Assembly: GCA_023667145.1 (NCBI GenBank)
Contig: JAMPAQ010000002.1
Coordinates: forward strand, 190,975-242,759
DNA from: Pseudoflavonifractor sp.
Lineage (GTDB): Bacteria; Bacteroidota; Bacteroidia; Bacteroidales; Muribaculaceae
Direction of reading: 5' to 3'
Length of the DNA: 51,785 nt
Made by a program: the position numbers and the translations under genes. Below the pieces are notes generated by a model. That model was not told where the DNA came from and ran no database searches. It was given only the letters and a program-made list of their open reading frames with translations. Positions 8,459 to 16,433 of this stretch are shown here, in pieces (position 1 is the first letter of the stretch; each line of letters starts with the position of its first letter).

Positions 8459-8923
8459 TCATGACTGATCCAATTTGAACACGATACGTTGTACACCGTC
8501 GGCATATCGGCTGCTGGTGATACGGAATGTGCCAATCTCGCCTGTGCGTCTCACATGAGTCCCGGCACATAGGCATTGGTCGTAGTCACCCACACGGACA
8601 ACCCTCACGGTATCGGAGGCATCCTCGGGAAGACGGCTCATGTCAAATCGTTTCATTGCCTCTGCCTGACTGACATACTCCTCTGTAACCTCAACGTCAG
8701 CCTTAACTATATTGTTGATGTAATCCTCAAGAGATTTCAATTCCTCGTAAGTCAGTGCTGCGGGCAGATAGTAGTCGAGCTTTGATTTCTTGCGCTCTAT
8801 ATGTGCGCTGAAAGCCCTGCCATGTCCGTAGCGGCGAGCCATTTCTCCATTAAGCAGGTGCTCTGCCGTGTGCATCGGTGGATATTCCTGCTTGTTATGC
8901 TCGTTAAGTATCGGTGTCTCCAT
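8459..8923 (-). CDS. AlaX-type alanyl-tRNA editing protein
   Basis: A 154-aa stand-alone editing domain related to the AlaRS C-terminal half. It removes Ser or Gly wrongly attached to tRNA-Ala. The zinc ligands are visible as HTAEH (His18, His22) and CAGTH (Cys119, His123). The short length fits the AlaX-S subgroup with no extra N-terminal domain. It lies 45 nt downstream of the FKBP gene on the same strand and is probably co-transcribed with it. MHTAEHLL (about 8875) would be too short, so 8923 is taken as the start. Confidence 0.9.
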   Translation of the reverse strand: METPILNEHNKQEYPPMHTAEHLLNGEMARRYGHGRAFSAHIERKKSKLDYYLPAALTYEELKSLEDYINNIVKADVEVTEEYVSQAEAMKRFDMSRLPEDASDTVRVVRVGDYDQCLCAGTHVRRTGEIGTFRITSSRYADGVQRIVFKLDQS

Positions 8924-8968
8924 TGCATCACGTTTATGAATTCAACGTCTGTGCGATTGATTATTTTT

Positions 8969-9364
8969 TTAGTGCACCGCGACTAAGTCGATGATAAAGA
9001 TGAGAGTCGAACCGCCGGGAATAGCGGGCTGATTTAGTTTGCCGTATGCCTTATCAGCGGGGATGTAGATTTCCCATTTGTCACCGACGTGCATCCGTTG
9101 AAGCGCGATAATCCAGCCGGGGATAAGGTCGCGCAGACGGAAAGCCGGGGCTACGCCACCAAGACTGCTGTCAAAGGTCTTGCCGTTGATTGTCTTGCCC
9201 GTATAATGCACCGTCACCACACTTCCACGGTTGGGGGTAGGCCCTTCCTTACTACCCGACTTCAGCACCTTGTAATAGATGCCTCCATTGAGAACCATCA
9301 CGCCCGGCTCTTGCGCCTTTGCCGCGAGCCATGCCTTGTTCCGTTCTACATATTCTCTCCTCAT
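8969..9364 (-). CDS. FKBP-type peptidyl-prolyl cis-trans isomerase
   Basis: A 131-aa protein with one FKBP domain. RGSVVTVHYTGKTINGKTFD is the first strand set, followed by FRLRDLIPGWIIALQRMHVGDKWEIYIPADKAYG and a GGSTLIFIIDL ending. The order of conserved residues is standard for FkpA/SlyD-like FKBPs. It has no signal peptide and only a short charged N-terminal extension, so it should act in the cytosol as a folding helper. The gene starts about 117 nt after a candidate promoter inside the inverted repeat at 9472-9520. Confidence 0.92.
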   Translation of the reverse strand: MRREYVERNKAWLAAKAQEPGVMVLNGGIYYKVLKSGSKEGPTPNRGSVVTVHYTGKTINGKTFDSSLGGVAPAFRLRDLIPGWIIALQRMHVGDKWEIYIPADKAYGKLNQPAIPGGSTLIFIIDLVAVH

Positions 9365-9471
9365 TTCACTACCAAAGCGCTTACGCGATTACATGTTCAA
9401 CCATACTCCTTATCATGTGATTATCATGGATGATATCCCCTCGTAACGTTTATGGCTTATTACATTGTAAT

Positions 9472-9520
9472 GTCTTGCGCACAGGACAAAATTAGCCACT
9501 TTTTGTCTTATGCGCAAGAC
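9472..9520 (-). promoter_or_regulatory. Inverted-repeat operator/promoter upstream of FKBP-AlaX
   Basis: The left arm GTCTTGCGCACAGGACAAAA (9472-9491) pairs with the right arm 9501-9520, which reads GTCTTGCGCATAAGACAAAA on the minus strand (18 of 20 identical), around a 9-nt centre. On the minus strand the right half gives TTG, 20 nt, then TAATTTTG (9487-9494), a full Bacteroidetes promoter. The symmetric half lies over the expected transcription start, a position that would suit a repressor (inference). Confidence 0.6.
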
Positions 9521-9581
9521 ATGATGGGAGTTATCCCGAACTCGCGTTTATAGAGACATACTTACAACGAATCTTACAAAG

Positions 9582-9632
9582 AAAGAGAGCCAATCTCACG
9601 GAGACATCCGTAATGATTGGCTCTCTTTTTGT
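9582..9632 (-). terminator. Terminator of the alpha/beta hydrolase gene
   Basis: A perfect 14-bp stem, AAAGAGAGCCAATC (9582-9595) with GATTGGCTCTCTTT (9615-9628), is flanked by A-rich and T-rich runs. It lies 33 nt past the hydrolase stop and could work in both directions. Confidence 0.75.
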
Positions 9633-9664
9633 CAGGCCATATGATAGCTATAACAACCGGAATT

Positions 9665-10741
9665 TCATTTGCCGAAGTTTTTATTGAAGAAATCAGCGAT
9701 GCGGTTGAAGGGGATTATGTCGAGCCGGTCGTAGAGGTCAGTATGGCTTGTGCCGGGAATCACCACGAACTCTTTGTTGTCGCCTTTGAGGAGGGCGAAT
9801 GTGTCCTTGCCGAAATAGAACGAGTGGGCTTTGTCGCCATGCACTATCATCACGGCATTCTCCAGTTCATCGGCATATTCAAAAAACTTGAAGTTCATGA
9901 ACGGCAGATTGGAGGTGACGTTCCACCCGTCGTTGGAGTTGCCGGAGCGGACATGGTAGCCACGTGGAGTCTTATAATAGTCATAGTAATCCTTTACAAA
10001 CTGCGGGGCATCCTGTGGCAGAGGATCAACCACGCCACCGCCTCTTTTATATGAGCCGTTCTTATAGTCGGCGGTGCGCTGGGCCGCCATTGCAGCACGT
10101 TTGGAGTTGCGCAGTCCGGCTGTGTTCTCGCTGTCGAAATATCCATTGGCGTTGACGCGGGTCATGTCATACATCGTGGAGGCCACGGTAGCCTTGACAC
10201 GCGGGTCGTTGATGGCTGCTTGAATAGCAATGCCGCCCCATCCACATATTCCGAGAATACCCACTTTCTCCGAGTCGACATCCTCGCGATTCATCAGATA
10301 GTCAACCGCTGCGGAGAAATCCTCCACATTTATGTCGGGGGAGGCCACACGGCGCGGCATACCGCCGCTCTCACCCGTGAAAGATGGATCAAAGGCTATT
10401 GTCAGAAAACCGCGCTCGGCAAGTTGCTGGGCATAAAGTCCCGATGACTGTTCCTTGACAGCGCCGAAAGGCCCGCTGATAGCAATGGCGGCCATTTTGC
10501 CCCCCGTATCCTTGGGCTTATACATATCGGCCACGAGTGTTATGCCATAGCGGTTGACGAAAGTCACCTTTGAGTGGTCAACTTTGTCGCTCTTCGGAAA
10601 AACCTTGTCCCATTCCTGTGTCAGTCCCACTTGCTCAATGGGAGCGAAAGATGTGTTGTCGTTTGGATTATTCATAGTTTGTGAGTTTGCTGTCAGTACG
10701 CTGAAAGTCAACGCCGCAGACAATAATATTGTTGATTTCAT
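9665..10741 (-). CDS. Secreted alpha/beta hydrolase, dienelactone-hydrolase-like with Cys nucleophile
   Basis: A 358-aa protein starting with a signal peptide (MKSTILLSAALTFSVLTANS), so probably periplasmic. The nucleophile elbow reads GICGWGG, with Cys166 where most alpha/beta hydrolases have Ser, as in dienelactone hydrolases. The C-terminal MIVHGDKAHS and IPGTSHTDLYD segments supply the likely Asp/His region. The frame is open to 10921, but the ATG at 10741 begins the signal peptide. It is divergent from an AraC regulator, a common control arrangement. The substrate is unknown. Confidence 0.85.
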   Translation of the reverse strand: MKSTILLSAALTFSVLTANSQTMNNPNDNTSFAPIEQVGLTQEWDKVFPKSDKVDHSKVTFVNRYGITLVADMYKPKDTGGKMAAIAISGPFGAVKEQSSGLYAQQLAERGFLTIAFDPSFTGESGGMPRRVASPDINVEDFSAAVDYLMNREDVDSEKVGILGICGWGGIAIQAAINDPRVKATVASTMYDMTRVNANGYFDSENTAGLRNSKRAAMAAQRTADYKNGSYKRGGGVVDPLPQDAPQFVKDYYDYYKTPRGYHVRSGNSNDGWNVTSNLPFMNFKFFEYADELENAVMIVHGDKAHSFYFGKDTFALLKGDNKEFVVIPGTSHTDLYDRLDIIPFNRIADFFNKNFGK

Positions 10742-10816
10742 TGTTATTTCAATAGTGGGTTTTCTTATCCGATGTAACCACGAAATGCTCGTGGCTCCAA
10801 AAACTAACGATTGTCG

Positions 10817-10887
10817 CAAAATTACCGCGAATAACGCGCCCGGACATACCATAATTTCTGATATGTCAACCAAAATCCTTAAATTTG
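10817..10887. promoter_or_regulatory. Divergent -7 boxes for the hydrolase (-) and the AraC gene (+)
   Basis: CAAAATTA at 10817-10824 is TAATTTTG on the minus strand, about 76 nt before the hydrolase ATG. TAAATTTG at 10880-10887 faces the regulator, whose ATG at 10896 would be only a few bases from the transcription start. The hydrolase leader contains a hairpin, CCACGA/TCGTGG (about 10780-10796). A GACATA/TATGTC inverted pair lies at about 10843-10868. Confidence 0.5.
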
Positions 10888-10895
10888 CAATTGAA

Positions 10896-11798
10896 ATGGC
10901 CAATATTCTCAAAGTCAACAAACCTGAAGACTATCTCTCATACGTAGGTGCCGAAAGCCGGCATCCGCTTGTCGGTGTCGTTGATTTTGACGCAGTGTCG
11001 CCTATACATTCGAGCCTGAACAACTATGGGGTTTATGGCCTGTTCATGCACAGCAAGGTACGCGACGACCTCGCATACGGCAGAGGGGCTTTTGGACATT
11101 CATCGGGCACTCTGATTTGTGTTGCCCCAGGTCAGATTGGAGGCCGGGAGAATCGTGGCGACCTGATAGACATTGACGGATGGGCATTGCTTTTTCATCC
11201 CTCATTGATTGCCGGAACGCCATTGGAAAGGGAGATGCGCCGGTTCTCGTTTTTTGATTACAGTGTCAATGAGGCGCTGTTCCTGCAAGACAGAGAACGG
11301 GAGACCATAACATGCTTGGTGAAGTCTATCCACGAAGAGACTCTGAATCCACGGGACTCTCAGCAAGATGCCATCATAATCAGTCTGATCTCAGCCATTC
11401 TTAATCTGTGCAGCCGCGCCTACAACCGCCAGTTCCAGCAAATCCGTCAGTCAAGCGACGACATTCTCGTGCGGCTCAGCAGGATTCTGAATGAATATTA
11501 TGAAACAGGGATGCGATTGAATGATGGAATACCGACAGTGAAATATGTTGCAGACAAACTCTGTATGTCGCCCAATTATTTCAGCGACATGCTGAAGAAA
11601 TCGACCGGGGAGACGGCAAGCAATTTCATACGTGAGCATATTATAAGGAGAGCGAAGAATCAGCTGATGTCATCATGCAATGTCGCGCAGGTGGCCTACG
11701 ACCTCGGTTTTGAATACCCCCAACACTTCAGCCGGATGTTTAAGAAACACACCGGCATCTCTCCCACACAGTATCTTAAGTCGCTCGATAATCAGTGA
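10896..11798 (+). CDS. AraC-family transcriptional regulator (first copy)
   Basis: A 300-aa regulator. The N-terminal sensor domain includes HPLVGVVDFDAVSPIHSSLN, GTLICVAPGQIGG and GWALLFHPSLIAGTPLEREM, typical of Bacteroidales AraC proteins that act on nearby redox genes. The C-terminal double helix-turn-helix carries VKYVADKLCMSPNYFSDMLK and VAYDLGFEYPQHFSRMFKKH. The frame is open to 10554. MANILKVNKPEDY at 10896 fits the family N-terminus, with MSTKILKF (10863) as an alternative. Its likely targets are the divergent hydrolase and the downstream acetyltransferase-CMD genes (inference). Confidence 0.88.
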   Translation: MANILKVNKPEDYLSYVGAESRHPLVGVVDFDAVSPIHSSLNNYGVYGLFMHSKVRDDLAYGRGAFGHSSGTLICVAPGQIGGRENRGDLIDIDGWALLFHPSLIAGTPLEREMRRFSFFDYSVNEALFLQDRERETITCLVKSIHEETLNPRDSQQDAIIISLISAILNLCSRAYNRQFQQIRQSSDDILVRLSRILNEYYETGMRLNDGIPTVKYVADKLCMSPNYFSDMLKKSTGETASNFIREHIIRRAKNQLMSSCNVAQVAYDLGFEYPQHFSRMFKKHTGISPTQYLKSLDNQ

Positions 11799-11803
11799 AA
11801 TTG

Positions 11804-11857
11804 GTCATATCTACAAAGATATCGGCACAACGGTTTTACTTTATATGACTAATTTTG
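11804..11857 (+). promoter_or_regulatory. Promoter with inverted repeat upstream of the acetyltransferase-CMD operon
   Basis: TAATTTTG at 11850-11857 is the -7 box, about 20 nt before the ATG. GTCATAT at 11804-11810 and ATATGAC at 11843-11849 form inverted arms (9 of 11 with flanks, TTRGTCATAT). Inside them is ATATCT-ACAA-AGATAT at 11807-11822. This could be the site of the AraC protein encoded just upstream. Confidence 0.45.
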
Positions 11858-11877
11858 CAGAGTAAAATAATACACTT

Positions 11878-12444
11878 ATGACCATAGGGAAATTCCAACA
11901 GATGATAGCCGTCGGCAAACCACTCGAAGGCAACGAGATGATTCAATTCATGCGTGAGCAGAGCGATTTGTCGCGCCGTATCCAGTTTGACCTGAACTGC
12001 AACTTTCATACCACTGAAGAAATCCGGGAACTTTTCGGAAAGATTATCGGCAGGGAGGTTGATCCGAAATTCCGGCTGTTCCCCCCGTTCTATTCCGACT
12101 TCGGACGCAACATCCATATAGGTAAAAATGTATTTATCAACTCCTGCTGTCACTTTCAAGACCAAGGCGGAATATACATCGGGGATGACTGTCTGATAGG
12201 CCATTGCGTTGTAATGGCAACTCTGAACCACGACCATAACCCGGCGAAACGACAGAATCTGCATCATGCTCCAATCAGAATCGGCAAGGGCGTATGGATT
12301 GGTGCCAATGTCACCATCACTGCCGGAGTTACAATCGGTGATAACGCCATAGTCGCCGCCGGAGCTGTCGTGACTAAAGATGTCCCTGCGAATATGACTG
12401 TCGGAGGAGTCCCGGCTAAAATCATCAAAAGCATCTATGACTGA
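11878..12444 (+). CDS. Sugar O-acetyltransferase, left-handed beta-helix (LacA/Maa type)
   Basis: A 188-aa CoA-dependent acetyltransferase of the maltose/galactoside acetyltransferase type. An N-terminal helical cap (about residues 1-60) is followed by hexapeptide repeats: [40 protein letters not shown] with the catalytic His in [24 protein letters not shown], and [12 protein letters not shown] at the end. The acceptor is unknown. The stop is 1 nt before the next ATG, so it is an operon with the CMD/cupin gene. Its occurrence with redox genes is common in Bacteroidales, but its link to them is unclear. Confidence 0.92.
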   Translation: MTIGKFQQMIAVGKPLEGNEMIQFMREQSDLSRRIQFDLNCNFHTTEEIRELFGKIIGREVDPKFRLFPPFYSDFGRNIHIGKNVFINSCCHFQDQGGIYIGDDCLIGHCVVMATLNHDHNPAKRQNLHHAPIRIGKGVWIGANVTITAGVTIGDNAIVAAGAVVTKDVPANMTVGGVPAKIIKSIYD

Positions 12445-12445
12445 A

Positions 12446-13297
12446 ATGAAAACACGAAGACTGATAACTATTACATTCGCCTCATTATTAACCATTATGG
12501 CACAAGCACAAGATAAGCCCACACGATTGACCGCAACAGAGGTCAATCCCAATCAGACCGCCGGACGCGCTCAGCTCGGTGAGTTTGCACCCAAGTTCGC
12601 GGAACTCAACGATGATGTACTTTTCGGCGAGGTTTGGAGTCGCACCAACAAACTGTCCAAACGCGACCGCTGTATCGTCACCGTCACCGCACTCGTCAGC
12701 AGCGGTATCATCGACCCATCGCTCACCTACCATCTTCAGGAGGCCAAGAAGAATGGGGTGACACGTACTGAGATAGCTGAAATTCTCACACAGGTTGCTT
12801 TCTATGCCGGGTGGCCCAAGGCTTGGGGAGCATTCCGCCAAGCCTTGGAAGTTTGGAAAGAACCTTCTGACGCGGCAGATGCCAAGGAAAAGTTCATGCA
12901 GGAACTGATATTCCCATTTGGGGAGCCTAACACCGCATACGCTAAGTATTTCATTGGCAACAGTTATCTTGCGCCAATTTCTACCGAACAGGTAAAATTC
13001 TCGAATGTCACCTTTGAGCCGGGTTGCCGCAATAACTGGCACATACACCATGCCACCAAAGGCGGTGGACAAATGCTCGTCGGCGTGGCCGGACGCGGGT
13101 GGTATCAGGAAGAGGGAAAACCGGCTGTTGAAATTCTGCCCGGCACCGTAATCCACATTCCGGCAAACGTGAAACATTGGCATGGGGCGCAGAAAGACAG
13201 TTGGTTCTCACATCTCGCCTTTGAGATTGACGGCGAGAATACCTCCAACGAATGGCTCGAACCCGTCACCGACGAGGCATATCTCAACTTGAGATAA
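12446..13297 (+). CDS. Secreted carboxymuconolactone decarboxylase-cupin fusion protein (copy 1)
   Basis: A 283-aa protein with a signal peptide (MKTRRLITITFASLLTIMAQ). An alpha-helical carboxymuconolactone-decarboxylase/AhpD-like domain (about 40-130, RDRCIVTVTALVSSGIID and EILTQVAFYAGWPKA) is followed by a cupin domain (about 165-265) with WHIHHATKGGGQMLVGVAGRG and HIPANVKHWHGA metal-ligand motifs. The usual CxxC of peroxidatic AhpD is absent. It is very similar along its length to the gene at 16586-17425. An ATG at 12437 overlaps the previous gene, but 12446 gives a cleaner signal peptide and matches the paralogue. Confidence 0.9.
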   Translation: MKTRRLITITFASLLTIMAQAQDKPTRLTATEVNPNQTAGRAQLGEFAPKFAELNDDVLFGEVWSRTNKLSKRDRCIVTVTALVSSGIIDPSLTYHLQEAKKNGVTRTEIAEILTQVAFYAGWPKAWGAFRQALEVWKEPSDAADAKEKFMQELIFPFGEPNTAYAKYFIGNSYLAPISTEQVKFSNVTFEPGCRNNWHIHHATKGGGQMLVGVAGRGWYQEEGKPAVEILPGTVIHIPANVKHWHGAQKDSWFSHLAFEIDGENTSNEWLEPVTDEAYLNLR

Positions 13298-13312
13298 AAA
13301 GCGTCATCAGGA

Positions 13313-13348
13313 AAGACCCGGCATTGCATGAATGTCGGGTCTTCTTAT
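13313..13348 (+). terminator. Terminator of the acetyltransferase-CMD operon
   Basis: Stem AAGACCCGGCATT/AATGTCGGGTCTT (one G-T pair) with a 5-nt loop, followed by CTTATT. It lies 16 nt after the CMD stop. Confidence 0.7.
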
Positions 13349-13403
13349 TCCCAACCATTATATCTATTGATGTGTTATGCAAGAAGACAAAACACGTTAA
13401 TAA

Positions 13404-14270
13404 ATGAAGACAATAAGACTCATATATCCTCAATGGCAGGGTGGAAACATCGCCCGATGGATTCCCAACATCCCGGAGAATGATTCATCGAGAGGTTATT
13501 ATCTTGGCGCAATGCTGCTTGAATTTCTCGCACCCAAGACTGACATAGAAACATATACGGTTCCTGTTTCAACCGACATGTCTGAGAGAGTTGAGTCCGA
13601 CGGTGTACTTGACCGCGATATTATCGCCGAACAGACAAAAGCAGCTCTTGACTCACTTACAATCGCCAATCCTGACAAGGTTGTGACCCTGGGTGGTGAA
13701 TGTTCGGTGAGTGTCCCGGTATTCACTTACCTCACCAACAAATACAACGGTGATGTAGCTATAGTTTGGGTTGATGCACATCCTGACATTACACTCCCGG
13801 AAGATGATTACAACGGCTATCACGCTATGGCCCTGACGGCCTGTATGGGTATGGGCGACAAGAAAATTGTCGGTCAGCTGCCCGGCAAAGTGGGTCCGCA
13901 GAATGTGTGCATCGCCGGTGTGCGCGACGTTGAGTACCCTTATATAAAAGAGCGTGTTGAAAAGCTGGGGATTACACACTTTTCACCAGAAGAACTTGCC
14001 AACAACAGTCAATCGGTAATTGACTGGCTTTGCAAATCCGGAAAATCGAAAGTGATGGTTCACTTCGACATGGACGTGATGGATCCCGCAGACATACTCG
14101 CAGCTGTGGCCGACGGTCCGGAGGGAGGCATGAAGCTGAAAGAGGTAGTCCGCCTGATTAACGACATCGCCACTGAAAAAGAACTTGTAGCTCTGACCGT
14201 AGCCGAGCCAATGCCTCGTCTTGCAATCCGCCTCAAAGCGATGCTCGCCAACTTGCCTTTACTCTCTTGA
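13404..14270 (+). CDS. Arginase/agmatinase-fold protein with altered first metal ligand
   Basis: A 288-aa ureohydrolase-superfamily protein. Metal-site motifs DAHPD (Asp124, His126, Asp128) and HFDMDVMDP (Asp222, Asp224) are intact. The first motif, normally GGDH, reads GGEC, placing Cys100 where a manganese-binding His is expected. His140 in NGYHAM corresponds to the substrate-side His. It may still be a hydrolase with an unusual metal site or a non-arginase member. There is no clear -7 box upstream, and it ends 14 nt from the convergent DMT gene. Confidence 0.85.
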   Translation: MKTIRLIYPQWQGGNIARWIPNIPENDSSRGYYLGAMLLEFLAPKTDIETYTVPVSTDMSERVESDGVLDRDIIAEQTKAALDSLTIANPDKVVTLGGECSVSVPVFTYLTNKYNGDVAIVWVDAHPDITLPEDDYNGYHAMALTACMGMGDKKIVGQLPGKVGPQNVCIAGVRDVEYPYIKERVEKLGITHFSPEELANNSQSVIDWLCKSGKSKVMVHFDMDVMDPADILAAVADGPEGGMKLKEVVRLINDIATEKELVALTVAEPMPRLAIRLKAMLANLPLLS

Positions 14271-14284
14271 AAAATGTTTATAAA

Positions 14285-15211
14285 CTAAAGTCTTAGCAGA
14301 GCGACTCCGGCAATCATCACGGCAACACCTACGTATTCAATCGGGAGGATCTTGCGTCGTGTTGCGCCAAGCCATCCAAAACCGTCGATGCAGAGACTGA
14401 GGATAATTTGCCCCAAAAGCAAAGCCATGAAGAAAGCACCGGCACCTATCTGTGGAATAAGCCATGCGTTGCCGAATACCGCAGCTGTACCACAGAGCCC
14501 ACCGAGCCACATCCACCATGGACGAGGCTCACGGATAGCCCGTCCGGCTTTGCCAATCGAGCCGTTCAGCAGACAAACCAGCATTATAACCACTGTCGCT
14601 ATGAAAAACGAATCGGTGGAGGCTTGTATCGGAGAGCCAAGTATTACTCCCAGTCGTCCGTAGATCGCTCCGATAGATGCCATTAGACATCCGGCAATGA
14701 CACCGGCTATCTGCCAAAGTAGCGTATGACTTCCGGTTGCGGCTATGGTCTGTCTGTTCCGCATCTTGGGTAACACGATTACCATCAGGACTCCTGCTAC
14801 CACCAACAATAAAGCCAGTAACCGGGTGGCTGATATTGGTATGCGTATGGAGCCGAACAGTCCGAAATTGTCAATCACAAGGCTGAAAGCGAGTTGGCCG
14901 AGCAGCGGCAATATCGTGGTCTGCAACTGACCGAGAGACTTAAACATATACATCACTATGGTGATGGTGCTCAGGGCGATGATGCCTCCTGTCCATCCCC
15001 ACCATGGTGTGGCATGTATTTGGGCTGATGTCGGCAGTATCGGTAGCCCGAAGGCCACCGATACCGTCAGCAACACTGCGAATGATATTACGAAAGAGAT
15101 CATCGTGACGGCAAAGGCCGGCCCTACGACGCTCCTCATCTTTGAGTTTGCCGCTGTCTGTATCGGCGTGACTGTTCCTGTCAGCAGGGCAAATAGCAGC
15201 AAAAGAATCAT
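14285..15211 (-). CDS. DMT-family transporter of the YdcZ (DUF606) type, duplicated
   Basis: A 308-aa membrane protein with about 10 helices in two similar halves. Each half contains a PWWGWTGGI or PWWMWLGGL motif and a GQLAFSLVIDNFGLFG or GQIILSLCIDGFGWLG motif, the signature of two fused YdcZ domains. The family belongs to the drug/metabolite transporter superfamily, and its substrates are mostly unknown. The start codon overlaps the SDR stop by one base (TAATG). It is the third gene of the flavodoxin-SDR-DMT operon controlled from 16434-16481. Confidence 0.9.
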   Translation of the reverse strand: MILLLLFALLTGTVTPIQTAANSKMRSVVGPAFAVTMISFVISFAVLLTVSVAFGLPILPTSAQIHATPWWGWTGGIIALSTITIVMYMFKSLGQLQTTILPLLGQLAFSLVIDNFGLFGSIRIPISATRLLALLLVVAGVLMVIVLPKMRNRQTIAATGSHTLLWQIAGVIAGCLMASIGAIYGRLGVILGSPIQASTDSFFIATVVIMLVCLLNGSIGKAGRAIREPRPWWMWLGGLCGTAAVFGNAWLIPQIGAGAFFMALLLGQIILSLCIDGFGWLGATRRKILPIEYVGVAVMIAGVALLRL

Positions 15212-15939
15212 TATTTCACTGAATCTTTGAGTGCATATACCTTACCCCAGTACTCCCCTGCGGAGAGGTTGCTGTCTTTGAGTTGGGGGTATTCATGAAG
15301 AATCTCAACCTCGTCGCGGTCGGAATAGAGTTTCCAGAAGTTGTCGGCGATACGTGCCGGCGCGAAGAAATTGTCTATACCGATTGTGCCGCATACCGTC
15401 ACCGTGCCTACGAAGATTCCTTTGGGCTTCAATTCGTCGTGGAGCAGATACGTCATCGTGCGCAAAGCGGCCTTGTCAAGCGACAGAGGCATGAATCCGG
15501 TCACCGGATAGTGAGCGAGGCCACCCCCTGTGAGAAGTATCGCTCCGTTCTTCTTGGCGAACTCATCATCAACCACGTCCTTGACGCACTGGTATGCGCT
15601 TGCCACATCAACCTGATAGTGGCTCATAAGCACCTCACTGTCGAGTTTTGCCGCATCATCAGGTGCGGTGATACCGACATTGTAGGCGAGAACATCAGGT
15701 GTGCCAAGTGTTGACCTAACCCAATTGATTGCTTCGGTAAGGGTTCCCGGCTTGGCTGCGTCTGCTGTATGGATATATGTCTCGATGCCTTCACCTTCAA
15801 GTTCACTTTTATATTCTTTCAGCGATTCCTCGTTGCGGGCCATCAGCACTACGCGGAAGCCCTCCTTGCCAAATTTCTTGGCGATATGGTTGCCGAGTCC
15901 TTTGCCGGCACCCACCACTATGATTATCTTCTTTTCCAT
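15211..15939 (-). CDS. SDR-family oxidoreductase with atypical active site
   Basis: A 242-aa Rossmann-fold protein. The NAD(P) motif GAGKGLGNHIA (from residue 10) and the NVG element (88-90) are present. The catalytic YxxxK is not: Lys156 is present, but residue 152 is Leu, in PLSLDKAALR. Ser is also absent from the expected position (TGGG). This pattern may belong to a whole subfamily rather than a single mutation, and it argues for a non-classical reaction or a regulatory role. The gene lies between the flavodoxin and DMT genes, coupled to the latter through TAATG. Confidence 0.87.
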   Translation of the reverse strand: MEKKIIIVVGAGKGLGNHIAKKFGKEGFRVVLMARNEESLKEYKSELEGEGIETYIHTADAAKPGTLTEAINWVRSTLGTPDVLAYNVGITAPDDAAKLDSEVLMSHYQVDVASAYQCVKDVVDDEFAKKNGAILLTGGGLAHYPVTGFMPLSLDKAALRTMTYLLHDELKPKGIFVGTVTVCGTIGIDNFFAPARIADNFWKLYSDRDEVEILHEYPQLKDSNLSAGEYWGKVYALKDSVK

Positions 15940-15985
15940 AAGTATATGTTACTTGATTTCAATTACAACTTCTCACTCCTAATTC

Positions 15986-16408
15986 TCAGTGTGTTGTCAT
16001 TCCCCTGTAATTCAAGCCGAACAACTGGCAGAAGATGCTCATGGTATTGTCGCCGGCTTCGAGCATTGTATGTGTCGGTCCCGCTCCCTGAAAGATGAAA
16101 TAGAGGTCTTTCCCGGCAAGGAGATGCTTCTGCTCCGACTCATATATGCGGTCGAGAAGCGAATGAAACTGTCCGGTCATTGTGTGCCAATAAACCGGCG
16201 AACCCATCACAAGGATGTCAGCAGCGGTTATCTGGTCCATTACCTCGTCAAACTGGTCATCATCGAAGTGCTGACCAAGCGGATACACCTTGTAATCTAT
16301 AAGATTCAGGGTGTCATATTCCTTACCGGCAAGCATACGGCGAGCTATCGCAGCCGTGTTGCCGTTGTCCCTGTTGGGACTTGCATTTACAAACAATATT
16401 CTTTTCAT
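15986..16408 (-). CDS. Flavodoxin-like NAD(P)H-dependent FMN oxidoreductase
   Basis: A 140-aa protein with the flavodoxin fold. The FMN phosphate loop SPNRDNGNTAA begins near residue 10, and GSPVYWHTMTGQFHSLLDRI is the second FMN loop with the aromatic residue. It is short for NADPH-dependent FMN reductases (usually about 170-200 aa), lacking some of the C-terminal helix. It is the first gene of the operon with SDR and DMT, 46 nt upstream of the SDR start. The promoter is overlapped by the inverted operator shared with the AKR operon. Confidence 0.88.
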   Translation of the reverse strand: MKRILFVNASPNRDNGNTAAIARRMLAGKEYDTLNLIDYKVYPLGQHFDDDQFDEVMDQITAADILVMGSPVYWHTMTGQFHSLLDRIYESEQKHLLAGKDLYFIFQGAGPTHTMLEAGDNTMSIFCQLFGLNYRGMTTH

Positions 16409-16433
16409 TATCGTCCTTTCATTAAAGTCACTG

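Larger units (their letters stand above)
9365..9664. other. Noncoding gap with an inverted-repeat promoter and a terminator
   Basis: No ORF here looks real. It holds the inverted repeat at 9472-9520 and the hydrolase terminator at 9582-9632, and otherwise shows nothing. Confidence 0.6.

Noticed and set aside
8233..8535. Minus-strand ORF of 100 aa between rhuM and the AlaX gene
   Set aside because: It overlaps both the promoter block and the end of AlaX and shows no coding-like pattern.
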